Positions 8,158 to 16,732 of a DNA stretch of 28,805 nt are shown here, in pieces (the first letter of the stretch is position 1; each line of letters begins with the position of its first letter). The stretch is taken from contig JBHYFA010000031.1 of NCBI GenBank assembly GCA_051859825.1, positions 1 through 28,805 on the forward strand, in the 5' to 3' direction. The notes beneath the pieces are model-generated. The model saw only the letters and a list, made by a program, of their open reading frames with translations, had not been told where the DNA came from and made no database searches. Made by a program: the position numbers and the translations under genes. Source of the stretch: CSBr16-58 sp051859825 (GTDB lineage: Bacteria; Bacteroidota; Bacteroidia; Flavobacteriales; Schleiferiaceae).

Positions 8158-8721
8158 ATGAACGAAGAACTTGAACTCATTTTTGCCGAAGCTGAAGAAT
8201 CAATGTCTAACGCGATTTCCCACCTTGAAAAGGAATTGGTGAAAATCCGTGCCGGCAGAGCAAATCCATCCATGCTTTCTACGGTGAAAGTTGATTATTA
8301 CGGTTCAATTACGCCTTTGAGTGGTGTGGGAAACGTTTCTACTCCTGATGCACGAACCATTACCGTTCAGCCGTGGGAAAAGGGAATGATAAACGAAATA
8401 GAAAAGGCCATTCTCAATGCAGGCTTAGGGTTGAACCCGAGCAACAATGGTGAAATGGTAATCATCAATATCCCGGCGCTTACCGAAGATCGTCGTAGAG
8501 ATTTAGTGAAAGCGGCAAAGGCAGAGGCCGAACACGCCAAAGTAAGTATCCGCGCTGCTCGTAAAGATGCCAACGATGCATTAAAAAAACTTAAGGATGA
8601 CGGAGCCCCCGAGGATCTTATCAAAGCGAATGAAGAAGAAATCCAAAAGCTCACCAATCAGTACAATGCTAAAGCTGATGCCGTGTTGGAGAAAAAAGAG
8701 GGCGACATTATGACCGTATAA
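8158..8721 (+). CDS. frr: Ribosome-recycling factor
   Basis: Acts with EF-G to split post-termination ribosomes in the cytoplasm. At 187 residues it has the normal length. The family signature is clear: HLEKELVKIRAGRANPSML (residues 22-40), a VDYYGSITPL strand, TITVQPWEKGMINEIEKAI and the RRRDLVKAAKAEAEHAKVSI helix. Two long helices flanking a small beta domain fit the tRNA-like RRF shape. It is the second gene after pyrH, 30 bp apart, and a membrane protein gene begins 12 bp after its stop. Nothing unusual in the sequence. Confidence 0.97.
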   Translation: MNEELELIFAEAEESMSNAISHLEKELVKIRAGRANPSMLSTVKVDYYGSITPLSGVGNVSTPDARTITVQPWEKGMINEIEKAILNAGLGLNPSNNGEMVIINIPALTEDRRRDLVKAAKAEAEHAKVSIRAARKDANDALKKLKDDGAPEDLIKANEEEIQKLTNQYNAKADAVLEKKEGDIMTV

Positions 8722-8733
8722 ATCTTCAAAACC

Positions 8734-10263
8734 ATGCAGGTTTTTAAACTTTTTCACAAAATCAAAAACAAGCCGGTGCTCGCGCGCTGGCTGTTTTATT
8801 TAGGCCTGCTGGTTTACGTACTGCCCATAATTGTCTTACCCATTTTTCCCACTCTTGATGGAGCAGCCCACCTCTACAGTGCATCCCTGCTCGCAAGGTG
8901 GTCGGAGTTTAGTGAGAGTCAAGATATTCTGCTGCAAAATTCCTTTCCTCCGCCAAACATTCTTTCGCATTGGTTGATGAGTGCGCTTTGGTCATTCATG
9001 CACCCCTTGAACATTGAAAAATTGATCGTTGTACTTTGTTTGCTACTTCCTGCCATTAGCCTTGAATGGCTTTGTCGCCTAAAGGGAGTTTCCTCGCTCA
9101 ATGCACTTCTGCTTTTCCCACTATTGTACAACTTTATGCTGTTCTTGGGCTTCTATAATTTCCTGCTCGGTGTAGGGATGGTTTTTTTTACCTACAGCCT
9201 GCTCACAGCCCTCAACGGAAAAAAGCCCGCAATCATTGTTCTCAGCTCCTTGCTCCTTGGGGTGGCCATGCATTTTTCGCATTTAATGATGCTTCCGGCC
9301 ATTAGTGCTTTATTGCTGATTGATTTTGTTATTGCTAAAAACCGAACCCGAGGCATTGCGCTTTTAACCTTTATTCCTCTTAGCTTGGCCTCAGTGCTTA
9401 GCTTTTATCTGATTTTTATTGATCGATCTGAACCTATGGTGTTTGAATGGCCGGGGATTGTTACTCGACTGGAAATGCTTTGGAATAGCCAGCCATTGGT
9501 AACGTTTTACGAAACTGAAAAGCAAACTACCCGTTGGTTTAGTCTTCTCATTCTAGTCTTGTTGTCCGTGGAGCTTTGGCGAATAAAACGCTGGAACTAC
9601 ACCGGACGCACTTTTGGTATTTTTGCCACCTTAATTCTTCTGGGTTTTCTCTTCATTCCCGAAAATCTTCTCGGAGGCGGCTTTCTCTCCTACAGAATTC
9701 AGTTCTTCTTTCTTTTTGCCATTATTATTGTGTTGATGATGGAGGTCCGAAAAGTGTGGCAGCGTGTTCTTATTTTAGGATTCATTCTCATCTACAGTCC
9801 TTTGCAATGGAAACATCAGGTAAAGACCTTTAAGGATTTAACCTACTTAGGCAAACAAATGCACGAAATCGGGAAGGAGCTTCATCATGGGGGAATCGTT
9901 GTGCCTATATATTACAGCGATAATTGGTTGGAAAGTCATGCAGCCAATTATGCCGGACTTTATCATCCGGTAATAATCGCCGATTTCTATGAAGCGCTCA
10001 ACGCCTATTTTCCATTCTACTTTAATCCGGATAACCACATTTTTAGATTGTTGAAAATGGATTCCGAAGAAGGAAGAAGATGTCCGGATATTCCATATTT
10101 CGAAAGCAGCCATTCCCAGCAGGTAAACTACGTTTTCAACATCAAAAAGCGACCGTGGCCAGAGGGTTGCTCCATTGGCGAATACCTCGACGAGCACTTT
10201 GAGCCTTTTAAGGAAACCGATGATGTGCTGGTGTATAAACGGAAATCATTATCCCTGGAATAA
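8734..10263 (+). CDS. Polytopic membrane protein, GT-C glycosyltransferase-like
   Basis: A 509-residue protein with about ten hydrophobic segments up to residue 350, then a soluble C-terminal region of about 150 residues. Between the first two membrane segments it carries PTLDGAAHLYSA (Asp42, His46). An acidic residue in the first extracytoplasmic loop followed by a histidine is typical of GT-C fold lipid-linked sugar transferases. I cannot assign a known family, and the enzymatic role is an inference from topology and this one motif. The C-terminal part has no recognised motif; it contains CPDIPYFES and a YVFNIKKRPWPEGC stretch with paired cysteines. The ATG is 12 bp after frr, so it may be expressed with pyrH and frr despite the unrelated function. 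Best described as a hypothetical membrane protein. Confidence 0.7.
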   Translation: MQVFKLFHKIKNKPVLARWLFYLGLLVYVLPIIVLPIFPTLDGAAHLYSASLLARWSEFSESQDILLQNSFPPPNILSHWLMSALWSFMHPLNIEKLIVVLCLLLPAISLEWLCRLKGVSSLNALLLFPLLYNFMLFLGFYNFLLGVGMVFFTYSLLTALNGKKPAIIVLSSLLLGVAMHFSHLMMLPAISALLLIDFVIAKNRTRGIALLTFIPLSLASVLSFYLIFIDRSEPMVFEWPGIVTRLEMLWNSQPLVTFYETEKQTTRWFSLLILVLLSVELWRIKRWNYTGRTFGIFATLILLGFLFIPENLLGGGFLSYRIQFFFLFAIIIVLMMEVRKVWQRVLILGFILIYSPLQWKHQVKTFKDLTYLGKQMHEIGKELHHGGIVVPIYYSDNWLESHAANYAGLYHPVIIADFYEALNAYFPFYFNPDNHIFRLLKMDSEEGRRCPDIPYFESSHSQQVNYVFNIKKRPWPEGCSIGEYLDEHFEPFKETDDVLVYKRKSLSLE

Positions 10264-10288
10264 TGGGTGTGATTCCTTAGTGTATTTG

Positions 10289-10296
10289 TACTTTTG
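10289..10296 (+). promoter_or_regulatory. Candidate -7 promoter element for the purB operon
   Basis: TACTTTTG matches TAnnTTTG exactly and lies 35 bp before the purB ATG. A clear TTG at the -33 spacing is not evident, so support is from the -7 box and location alone. Confidence 0.4.
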
Positions 10297-10331
10297 TCCC
10301 TTTCATTTTTCAGCAATTTTTTCAATTTATT

Positions 10332-11672
10332 ATGACGGATTCATTAATGGCAATATCACCGGTGGACGGACGATACCAACGCCATACCAAGAGCTTAAGC
10401 AATTATTTTTCTGAATATGCCTTAATCAAATACCGCTTGCACATCGAAGTGGAGTATTTCGTTTTTCTGAGTAAGCAGGGGCTTCCTCAATTTCCCGCAC
10501 TAAGTGACGAGCAGGCCCAAGAAATGCGTTCGTGGGTCAGTGGTTTTACTAAAGAAGATGCTGAAAAAATTAAGCAGATTGAATCCGTTACCAATCACGA
10601 TGTTAAGGCGGTGGAATATTTTCTCAAGGAAAAAATGGCGGGTAGTGCGCTGGAGAAGTACAACGAATTTGTGCATTTTGGCCTTACCTCGCAAGACATC
10701 AACAATACCGCCATACCGCTTTCTTTGATGGATTATCATCACAATGAAGGACGGGCGGCTTTGGAAAAAGTGATTGCCAGTATTGCTGCTCGGGCCGAAG
10801 AATGGAGTGCGATTCCGCTTTTGGCGCGTACGCACGGGCAACCCGCTTCACCAACTCGCTTGGGTAAAGAAATGCAGGTGTTTGTGGAACGTCTCAATCG
10901 TCAATTGGAGCTTTTAGACAGCATTCCCTTTGCCGCGAAGTTTGGCGGAGCTACTGGAAATCTCAATGCACATACGGTGGCTTATCCCAACCACGATTGG
11001 CATGCCTTTGCTAAAGCTTTTGTGGAAGAGGTGCTTAAGCTCAAGCGTTCACATCCCACTACTCAGATAGAGCACTACGATATGTTGGCCGCCTATTTTG
11101 ACGGGGTGAAACGCATCAATACCATTCTCATCGACTTCAGTCGTGATATTTGGAGCTATATCTCTACGGATTATTTCAAACAAAAAATCAAGGAAGGCGA
11201 AGTGGGGAGTTCGGCCATGCCCCACAAGGTGAATCCCATCGACTTTGAAAATGCCGAGGGAAACTTCGGGATTGCCAATGCGCTTTTGGAGCATTTGAGT
11301 GCTAAGTTGCCCATCTCACGATTGCAGCGCGACCTCACAGATTCTACCGTATTACGAGCCATTGGCGTGCCCTTGGCGCACGGAATCATTTCGTATAATG
11401 CCTTATTACGTGGTATCGATAAATTGATCGTAAATGAAGAGGCTATTCGTCGTGACCTCACAAACAACTGGGCGGTAGTAGCCGAGGCGGTGCAAACCAT
11501 TCTGCGTAGAGAGGGCTATCCTAAACCCTACGAAGCCTTGAAAAACCTCACGCGTACCCACGCGGCAATCACCGCAGACTCCATGCGTGAATTTGTAGCT
11601 ACCCTCAAAGTAAGTGATGAAGTAAAAGCCGAAATCATTGAGATTACACCATTTAATTATACCGGACAATGA
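10332..11672 (+). CDS. purB: Adenylosuccinate lyase
   Basis: Cleaves adenylosuccinate to AMP and SAICAR to AICAR, two fumarate-releasing steps of purine synthesis. The 446-residue protein belongs to the fumarase/aspartase superfamily. It shows the signature GSSAMPHKVNPIDFENAEG, the TSQDINNTA motif and the ARTHGQPASPTRLGKEM segment with the catalytic histidine. The beginning, SLMAISPVDGRYQ, is typical of the E. coli-like PurB subfamily. Its stop overlaps the next start by four bases (ATGA at 11669-11672), a sign of translational coupling. purL is also in this window, about 8 kb away, so purine genes are dispersed rather than in one operon. Confidence 0.97.
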   Translation: MTDSLMAISPVDGRYQRHTKSLSNYFSEYALIKYRLHIEVEYFVFLSKQGLPQFPALSDEQAQEMRSWVSGFTKEDAEKIKQIESVTNHDVKAVEYFLKEKMAGSALEKYNEFVHFGLTSQDINNTAIPLSLMDYHHNEGRAALEKVIASIAARAEEWSAIPLLARTHGQPASPTRLGKEMQVFVERLNRQLELLDSIPFAAKFGGATGNLNAHTVAYPNHDWHAFAKAFVEEVLKLKRSHPTTQIEHYDMLAAYFDGVKRINTILIDFSRDIWSYISTDYFKQKIKEGEVGSSAMPHKVNPIDFENAEGNFGIANALLEHLSAKLPISRLQRDLTDSTVLRAIGVPLAHGIISYNALLRGIDKLIVNEEAIRRDLTNNWAVVAEAVQTILRREGYPKPYEALKNLTRTHAAITADSMREFVATLKVSDEVKAEIIEITPFNYTGQ

Positions 11673-12616
11673 GTGAAGTAATGATCATCGATGGAAGGAG
11701 TATTCTTCCCGGTGAAAATCGCTTTATCGAGATAGACGTTGCTCGTTTGCCATCGGGTACGCTCATTCACATGCCCATCCACGTATTTCGCAGCAATGAA
11801 CCGGGGCCTTGTGTTTTGCTCTCCGGTGGTTTACACGGCGATGAAGTGAACGGGGTGGAAATCGTTCGTCGGGTTATTCAAAGTCCGTGGTCGAGCCAAC
11901 TTCTGCGGGGAACCATTATTGCCCTGCCCATCATCAACGTTTATGGTTTCAACCATTTCTCTCGCGATGTACCCGATGGGAAAGACGTAAACCGCAGCTT
12001 TCCCGGGAATGCCGACGGCAGCTTGGCGGCTATTGTGGCCAACTTAGTCACGACGAAAATTCTTCCCCACATCGACTACGGATTAGATTTCCATACTGGT
12101 GGAGCAAGCAGAACCAATTATCCGCAGATTCGCTATGCCTCCAAAGACCAAAAGGCGATGGAGATTGCTGAGGTATTCAATGCTCCGTTGACCATGCATT
12201 CCGGTTTAATAAGTGGATCTTTGCGAGACGCGGCCGATAAACTCGGTAAGCCCATTGTTGTGTACGAAGGAGGTGAGAGTTTACGCTTTGATCAATTTGC
12301 CATAAAAGAAGCGGTCAAAGGCATTAAGCGGGTTTTATTGCATGAGGAAATGATTGATGTAAAAGCTCCTAGGTCCAATAAAAGCGTGTTGTTAAAAAAC
12401 AGCAGTTGGGTACGAGCCGAAGCGTCAGGACTTTTTGTTCCTAAAAAAATATCGGGAAAAAAAGTGAAAGCCGGGCAGGTAATTGGCGTTATCGATAATC
12501 CGTATAATCATTTTAGTCAGCACGTACTTTCGCCCAAAGATGGTTATATCGTTGGGCACAACAACATACCATTGGTCCACCGCGGTGACGCCTTATTTCA
12601 CATTGCAGAAGAATGA
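11669..12616 (+). CDS. Succinylglutamate desuccinylase/aspartoacylase family hydrolase
   Basis: A 315-residue M14-like zinc-dependent amidohydrolase. Visible zinc and substrate residues are GGLHGDEVNG (His56, Glu59), DVNRSFPGN (Arg109) and GLDFHTGG (His142), with VVYEGGE downstream supplying a likely catalytic Glu. The last 75 residues form a separate beta-rich domain: WVRAEASGLFVP, then GQVIGVIDNP, then HVLSPKDGYIVG and a terminal GDALFHI. This biotinyl/lipoyl-like tail is common in bacterial members. The substrate is unknown; relatives remove acyl groups from N-acyl amino acids. It overlaps purB and rdgB by ATGA junctions on each side, so it is in the middle of a tightly coupled operon. That placement hints at a housekeeping role, but no substrate can be deduced. 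Confidence 0.88.
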   Translation: MSEVMIIDGRSILPGENRFIEIDVARLPSGTLIHMPIHVFRSNEPGPCVLLSGGLHGDEVNGVEIVRRVIQSPWSSQLLRGTIIALPIINVYGFNHFSRDVPDGKDVNRSFPGNADGSLAAIVANLVTTKILPHIDYGLDFHTGGASRTNYPQIRYASKDQKAMEIAEVFNAPLTMHSGLISGSLRDAADKLGKPIVVYEGGESLRFDQFAIKEAVKGIKRVLLHEEMIDVKAPRSNKSVLLKNSSWVRAEASGLFVPKKISGKKVKAGQVIGVIDNPYNHFSQHVLSPKDGYIVGHNNIPLVHRGDALFHIAEE

Positions 12617-13191
12617 AAATCGTTTTAGCCACCCAAAATCCCGGCAAAGTAGCCGAACTTCGTAAGTTGTTGCCCCCATCTTTTGAGATACTCACACCAG
12701 AGGATGTTGGTATAACGGGAGGGATTCCCGAAACGGGCTTGACTTTGCGTCAAAATGCTCGTCAGAAATCGGAATACGTCTTTGAGATATCCGGCATTCC
12801 TTCCTTAGCCGATGATACTGGTTTGGAGGTCGAGCATCTCAACGGTGCTCCCGGCGTATTTTCCGCCCGCTATGCAGGTGATGCTAAGGATAATGAGCAA
12901 AATATGAACAAGTTACTTGCGGAGCTTGAAGGTGTAGATAACCGCAAGGCACAGTTTAAGACGGTGCTTGCCTTCACTACGGATAAGGGTGTTGAGTTAT
13001 TTGAAGGAATTGCCAAAGGCGAAATAGCTCACGAGCGGCTCAGTGGTCCGTATGGTTTCGGTTACGATCCTGTTTTCGTTCCCGAGGGTTTTGATTGCAG
13101 TTTTGCCCAGATGACGCCAGAGGAGAAAAATTCACTCAGCCACCGAGGTCGTGCATTGAGAGAATTTATATCATGGATTATCAATTCATGA
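12613..13191 (+). CDS. rdgB: RdgB/HAM1-family XTP/dITP diphosphatase
   Basis: House-cleaning pyrophosphatase that hydrolyses dITP, XTP and related non-canonical purine nucleotides to monophosphates, keeping them out of DNA and RNA. The 192 residues start MKIVLATQNPGKVAEL, contain LADDTGLEV and APGVFSARYAG, then GPYGFGYDPVF and SHRGRALREF, all family hallmarks. Its ATG overlaps the stop of the preceding hydrolase (ATGA). Being co-transcribed with purB gives a purine-linked context. The length is usual. Downstream comes a gap of about 150 bp and then the minus-strand tRNA-Arg terminator. Confidence 0.96.
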   Translation: MKIVLATQNPGKVAELRKLLPPSFEILTPEDVGITGGIPETGLTLRQNARQKSEYVFEISGIPSLADDTGLEVEHLNGAPGVFSARYAGDAKDNEQNMNKLLAELEGVDNRKAQFKTVLAFTTDKGVELFEGIAKGEIAHERLSGPYGFGYDPVFVPEGFDCSFAQMTPEEKNSLSHRGRALREFISWIINS

Positions 13192-13338
13192 TGGAGTGAA
13201 AAATGGGGGTGCTATAAAAATAGCAATAGATGTGCTTCTCATACTAATTCAACACACGGATTCCAATAAAGATAACTATCTAAAAGTAAGCGTATAACAA
13301 ATCTGTTTTGCTTTACACCCAAGTATGAATAACAGCGC

Positions 13339-13376
13339 AAAAAAAAAAGAGCTACAAACTTTTAGGCTTGCAACTC
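13339..13376 (-). terminator. Rho-independent terminator of tRNA-Arg
   Basis: Read on the minus strand, GAGTTGCAAG pairs with TTTGTAGCTC around an 8-nt loop (a 10-bp stem with three G-T pairs), followed directly by a run of ten T residues. It begins 10 bp past the 3' end of the tRNA. It may also help stop plus-strand transcription from rdgB, though that side has no T run. Confidence 0.75.
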
Positions 13377-13386
13377 TTTGATTTTG

Positions 13387-13463
13387 TGGTGATCCCGACA
13401 GGATTCGAACCTGTGACCTACTGATTAGAAGTCAGTTGCTCTATCCAGCTGAGCTACGGGACC
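13387..13463 (-). tRNA. tRNA-Arg (anticodon TCT)
   Basis: A 77-nt cloverleaf on the minus strand. The acceptor arm GGTCCCG pairs with CGGGATC (one G-T pair). The D arm contains AGCTCAGCTGGATAGAGC, the anticodon stem ACTGA/TCAGT encloses CTTCTAA with anticodon TCT, and the T arm reads ACAGGTTCGAATCCTGT. The 3' CCA is encoded. TCT reads AGA (and AGG by wobble). The gene is monocistronic, with its own -7 element upstream and a hairpin terminator downstream. No integrated element is attached to its 3' end. Confidence 0.97.
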
Positions 13464-13475
13464 AAAATTGGGCGG

Positions 13476-13483
13476 CAAAAATA
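13476..13483 (-). promoter_or_regulatory. Candidate -7 promoter element of tRNA-Arg
   Basis: On the minus strand TATTTTTG (13483-13476) lies 12 bp before the mature tRNA 5' end, a perfect TAnnTTTG. The -33 region is weak. Confidence 0.45.
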
Positions 13484-13523
13484 AGCAGTATGACGCTTAT
13501 TTACACTACCTATTTTGGAAAAT

Positions 13524-14606
13524 TTAAAAATAGGAGAAATCTTGGTTTGCCTCCAGTCCAATAACCACCTCATACATCAAGCGGATGGTGTTCTCCACGT
13601 CGTCTTGATGACACATTTCAACGGTGGTGTGCATGTAACGCAGGGGCAGTGAAATCAGCGCTGAAGGAACACCCTCTGCGGAAAAGGCAAAAGCATCCGT
13701 GTCGGTGCCGGTAGCACGCGATACGGCCATGCGCTGGAAGGGGATTTTTCCGTTTTCGGCTCGGCCAATGATGAAATCAAGGAGGTTGTTTTGCACCGCC
13801 GGACCGTAGGTGAGCACGGGGCCATTGCCGCTTTTAAAGTCCCCTTGCTGAATTTTGTCCATCATGGGCGTGGAGGTGTCGTGGCACACATCGGTGATGA
13901 TGGCCACGTTTGGCTTGATGCGTCTGGAAATCATTTCGGCACCGCGCAAGCCTATTTCTTCCTGCACGGCGTTTACCAAATGGAGGGAAAACGGTAATTT
14001 TACGTTATTCTCTTTGAGCAAACGCGCCACTTCAGCAATCATAAATCCTCCAATGCGGTTGTCGAGCGCTCTACCGATGAATTTATTTTTGTTGAGAATG
14101 CTAAAGCTGTCTTCATACGTAACCACGCAACCTACGTGTACGCCGAGAGCTTCCACTTCTTCTTTGGATGCCGCCCCGCAATCGAGGAAGATGTTTTTCA
14201 TGCTTGGTGCCTCCTCCTTTTCCTGACGCGTGTGAATGGCCGGCCAGCCAAATACGGCTTTCACTATGCCCTTTTTGGTGTGAATATTTACCCGCTTCGA
14301 GGGAGCAATTTGGTGGTCAGATCCGCCGTTTCTCCTCAAGTAAATGAAGCCTTCTTTGGTGATGTAATGCACAAACCACGATATTTCATCGGCATGGGCT
14401 TCGAGAACCACCTTGTAGGGCGCATCGGGGTTGATAACCCCTACAGCCGTTCCGTACACGTCGGAATAGTGCGTGTCGATGTAGGGAGCGAGGTATTCCA
14501 ACCACATCTTTTGTCCGGGAGTTTCAAAACCGGTAGGAGAGGGGTTGTTGATGTAGTTCTCTAAGAAACGGAGCGACTTTTTATTGAGGATGCTTTTTTT
14601 TGCCAT
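13524..14606 (-). CDS. M42 family metallopeptidase (glutamyl aminopeptidase/endoglucanase-like)
   Basis: A cytosolic dinuclear-zinc aminopeptidase that usually assembles as a large tetrahedral dodecamer and trims peptides. The 360 residues hold the expected ligand series: EAHADEI (first His), GRALDNR (bridging Asp), VQEEIGLRGA (catalytic Glu and ligand Glu), ITDVCHD (Asp) and RYMHTTVEM (last His). The length is usual and there is no signal peptide. It begins three bases after the S41 protease stop, so the two are almost certainly co-transcribed. Together with the upstream dCMP deaminase they form a three-gene minus-strand operon whose members do not share an obvious pathway. Peptide specificity cannot be read from the sequence. 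Confidence 0.94.
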   Translation of the reverse strand: MAKKSILNKKSLRFLENYINNPSPTGFETPGQKMWLEYLAPYIDTHYSDVYGTAVGVINPDAPYKVVLEAHADEISWFVHYITKEGFIYLRRNGGSDHQIAPSKRVNIHTKKGIVKAVFGWPAIHTRQEKEEAPSMKNIFLDCGAASKEEVEALGVHVGCVVTYEDSFSILNKNKFIGRALDNRIGGFMIAEVARLLKENNVKLPFSLHLVNAVQEEIGLRGAEMISRRIKPNVAIITDVCHDTSTPMMDKIQQGDFKSGNGPVLTYGPAVQNNLLDFIIGRAENGKIPFQRMAVSRATGTDTDAFAFSAEGVPSALISLPLRYMHTTVEMCHQDDVENTIRLMYEVVIGLEANQDFSYF

Positions 14607-14609
14607 GAT

Positions 14610-16184
14610 TTATTGAATTGATGATTTTGGTTTGAGAAGATTTTGGAAGGTTTCTGGGTGGGAAAAACTCTGAATGGCCTTTTCGATGTATGGATCTTCG
14701 CGCAGGGTGTAAGGCAGCATAGTGGTACGTCCAAATACACTTAGGATAACCTGCTGCTTGATGTACACCGCCATTTCACCTATGTCTCTTTGGGGAATGT
14801 ATCTGGCTTCGGGAAAAATTGCGAAGGTGATTAGGGTGTCAGGACTATTCCACAGTACTTCCGGACCGAGATTTTTAATGCTATCAAAATGAACAGCTCC
14901 GTAGTGATTGATTTTTTTTAGTGCTTCCACGCTACCAAGTAGATGAAAGGCATGACCACTGAAGAAGCTGGTATCGCGCTTGATGAGAATGTCCGGACGA
15001 ACGCCGCCACCGCCAAAGAGGGTTCTTCCGTTGCGTGTTCTGAAAATTTGGGTGTTTTCCACCGGTAAATCATCTTGATTTTCCATGCGGTCGTAAATCT
15101 CATTTTTATACGCTTCAAAACCGCGATCGTAGGGCTTTTGAATCACACGACCAGAAGGGGTGAAGTATTTAGAGGTTGTGAGTCGCACCTTACTGCCGTC
15201 GGGAAGGGAGATTTCTTCCTGCACTAAGCCTTTACCAAAACTTCGTCTTCCCAGAATAAGTCCACGGTCATTATCCTGAATGGCTCCAGCCACAATCTCC
15301 GACGCCGACGCCGAGCCTTCATTGATTAAAATGACGAGCGGAATATCCTTCAAACTCCCGGGTTTTTTACTTACGTGCCAAGTGGAATTTCCCCTGTTGT
15401 CTTCAATATACAAAATGGTGTCGCCTTTTTCCAGAAAAAGAGAAGCTACTTCTACGGCTTGATTGAGGAGTCCGCCGGGATTGTCGCGCAAATCGAGGAT
15501 GAATCCCTCCGCGTCCTTGGCATTTACATATCCTATGGCGTTTTTTACCTCAGTGATGGTTTTTTCAGAAAAACGGGTGATGCGCACGAAGGCAAAACGC
15601 TCTTTGGGACGAAAATAGACATCCACACTGGGAAGAGGAACTTCACCTCGGGTGATATTGATATTCAAAAATTCTTCCTGATTTCCGCGAATGACTTCCA
15701 CTTCACAAATAGAACCTTCAACACCCTTGAGCAGACTCATTATTTCGGCGTTTTCTAGGCCAATCAACGACTCTCCATTGGCACTGAGAATGCCATCGCC
15801 GCCACGCATTCCTGCTCGTGAAGCGGGACCACCGGGAATGACTCCCCGAACCCACACGGTGTCATCAAGCACGTTGAATTCAACACCAATACCCACGAAG
15901 GAGCCGGAAACCGATTCTCTCGAACGCTGAACGTCTCGGGCATTGAGGTATGAACTATGAGGGTCGAGCTGGTGCAGTAAATCGGAAATGGCAATTTCGA
16001 GCAGACTATCTATTCCCGTGGGATTTAGGTGCAGGTCATCAACCCTTTTAAGGAGGTAGTCGAGTTTTTGCACGCGTTGAGAGGCATAGGAAGTCCCTGA
16101 GCTCGTATAGCTCCCGATGTAGAAGCCCAGCAAAATTAGGAGGGCTATCAGAATAGGTATAAGTGATGAAGGTATTTTGCGCAT
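14610..16184 (-). CDS. S41 family C-terminal processing protease (CtpA/Tsp-like)
   Basis: A periplasmic, membrane-anchored serine protease that degrades or processes envelope proteins from their C-termini. From the ATG at 16184 the protein has 524 residues. It opens with an uncleaved or signal-anchor hydrophobic stretch at about residues 5-26, then an N-terminal helical region, then a PDZ domain (FVGIGVEFNVLD through GGDGILSANG, about residues 95-170). The protease core carries INEGSASASEIVAGAIQD (Ser293) and RRSFGKGLVQ (Lys318), 25 residues apart as in the Ser-Lys dyad of E. coli Tsp. The C-terminal region of about 150 residues is unassigned. An in-frame ATG at 16220 would overlap the deaminase stop codon, so the later ATG, 7 bp after that stop, is preferred. 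Confidence 0.93.
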   Translation of the reverse strand: MRKIPSSLIPILIALLILLGFYIGSYTSSGTSYASQRVQKLDYLLKRVDDLHLNPTGIDSLLEIAISDLLHQLDPHSSYLNARDVQRSRESVSGSFVGIGVEFNVLDDTVWVRGVIPGGPASRAGMRGGDGILSANGESLIGLENAEIMSLLKGVEGSICEVEVIRGNQEEFLNINITRGEVPLPSVDVYFRPKERFAFVRITRFSEKTITEVKNAIGYVNAKDAEGFILDLRDNPGGLLNQAVEVASLFLEKGDTILYIEDNRGNSTWHVSKKPGSLKDIPLVILINEGSASASEIVAGAIQDNDRGLILGRRSFGKGLVQEEISLPDGSKVRLTTSKYFTPSGRVIQKPYDRGFEAYKNEIYDRMENQDDLPVENTQIFRTRNGRTLFGGGGVRPDILIKRDTSFFSGHAFHLLGSVEALKKINHYGAVHFDSIKNLGPEVLWNSPDTLITFAIFPEARYIPQRDIGEMAVYIKQQVILSVFGRTTMLPYTLREDPYIEKAIQSFSHPETFQNLLKPKSSIQ

Positions 16185-16191
16185 GGATAGT

Positions 16192-16620
16192 TTATTCCTC
16201 AGTAGTGGGTATGCATACAAGCTCTACCCCGGCCTTTTTTAGAAATTCTAAACCCGCATCATCCTTGTATTGTTTCATGTACACCAATCTTTTGATGCCC
16301 GCTTGGTGCACGAGCTTAGCACAATCTTTACAAGGGGAGAGCGTGAGGTATAAGGTGGCACCCGTGCAGGAGTGGGTAGATCCGGCTACTTTGAGAATGG
16401 CGTTGGCTTCGGCGTGCAGTACGTACCACTTGGTGTTTCCATCTTCATCTTCACAGGTGTTTTCAAAGCCTGTTGGGGTTCCGTTGTAGCCGTCACTGAT
16501 AATCATGCGGTCTTTCACGATGAGTGCGCCAACTTTTTTTCGGGTACAATGTGATAGTTTGGCCCATTCTTGCGCCATTCTCAGGTAAGCTTTATCGTAA
16601 CGTTCTTGTTTTTTGCTCAT
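16192..16620 (-). CDS. dCMP deaminase / ComEB-like cytidine deaminase family
   Basis: Zinc deaminase expected to convert dCMP to dUMP for thymidylate synthesis. From the ATG at 16620 the protein has 142 residues. It shows HAEANAIL (His69 ligand, Glu71 proton shuttle) and SPCKDC (Cys97 and Cys100 ligands). It also has the N-terminal CTRKKVGALIVKDR and GYNGTPTGFENTC segments typical of deoxycytidylate deaminases. An upstream start at 16698 would add 26 residues, but these run through the promoter-like region and do not resemble the family. It is the first gene of the minus-strand operon with the S41 and M42 peptidases. Confidence 0.92.
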   Translation of the reverse strand: MSKKQERYDKAYLRMAQEWAKLSHCTRKKVGALIVKDRMIISDGYNGTPTGFENTCEDEDGNTKWYVLHAEANAILKVAGSTHSCTGATLYLTLSPCKDCAKLVHQAGIKRLVYMKQYKDDAGLEFLKKAGVELVCIPTTEE

Positions 16621-16644
16621 AAAAAAATTCAAGCGGTAAAAGTA

Positions 16645-16652
16645 CAAAGCTA
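16645..16652 (-). promoter_or_regulatory. Candidate promoter for the deaminase-S41-M42 operon
   Basis: TAGCTTTG on the minus strand matches TAnnTTTG and lies 24 bp before the deaminase ATG. A TTTG occurs 24 nt further upstream, longer than the ideal spacing. It sits in the 112-bp divergent interval shared with the O-methyltransferase. Confidence 0.4.
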
Positions 16653-16732
16653 TGCTGGGAAATGATCTTTTTTCCTCAAATAATGTTTGTTTTTTCAACT
16701 GCTTTACTCAATATTTGCCAAAAATCGATATT

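Noticed and set aside
16621..16732. Longer N-termini for the deaminase and the O-methyltransferase (overlapping divergent ORFs)
   Set aside because: Both extensions run through the shared promoter interval and do not resemble their families.
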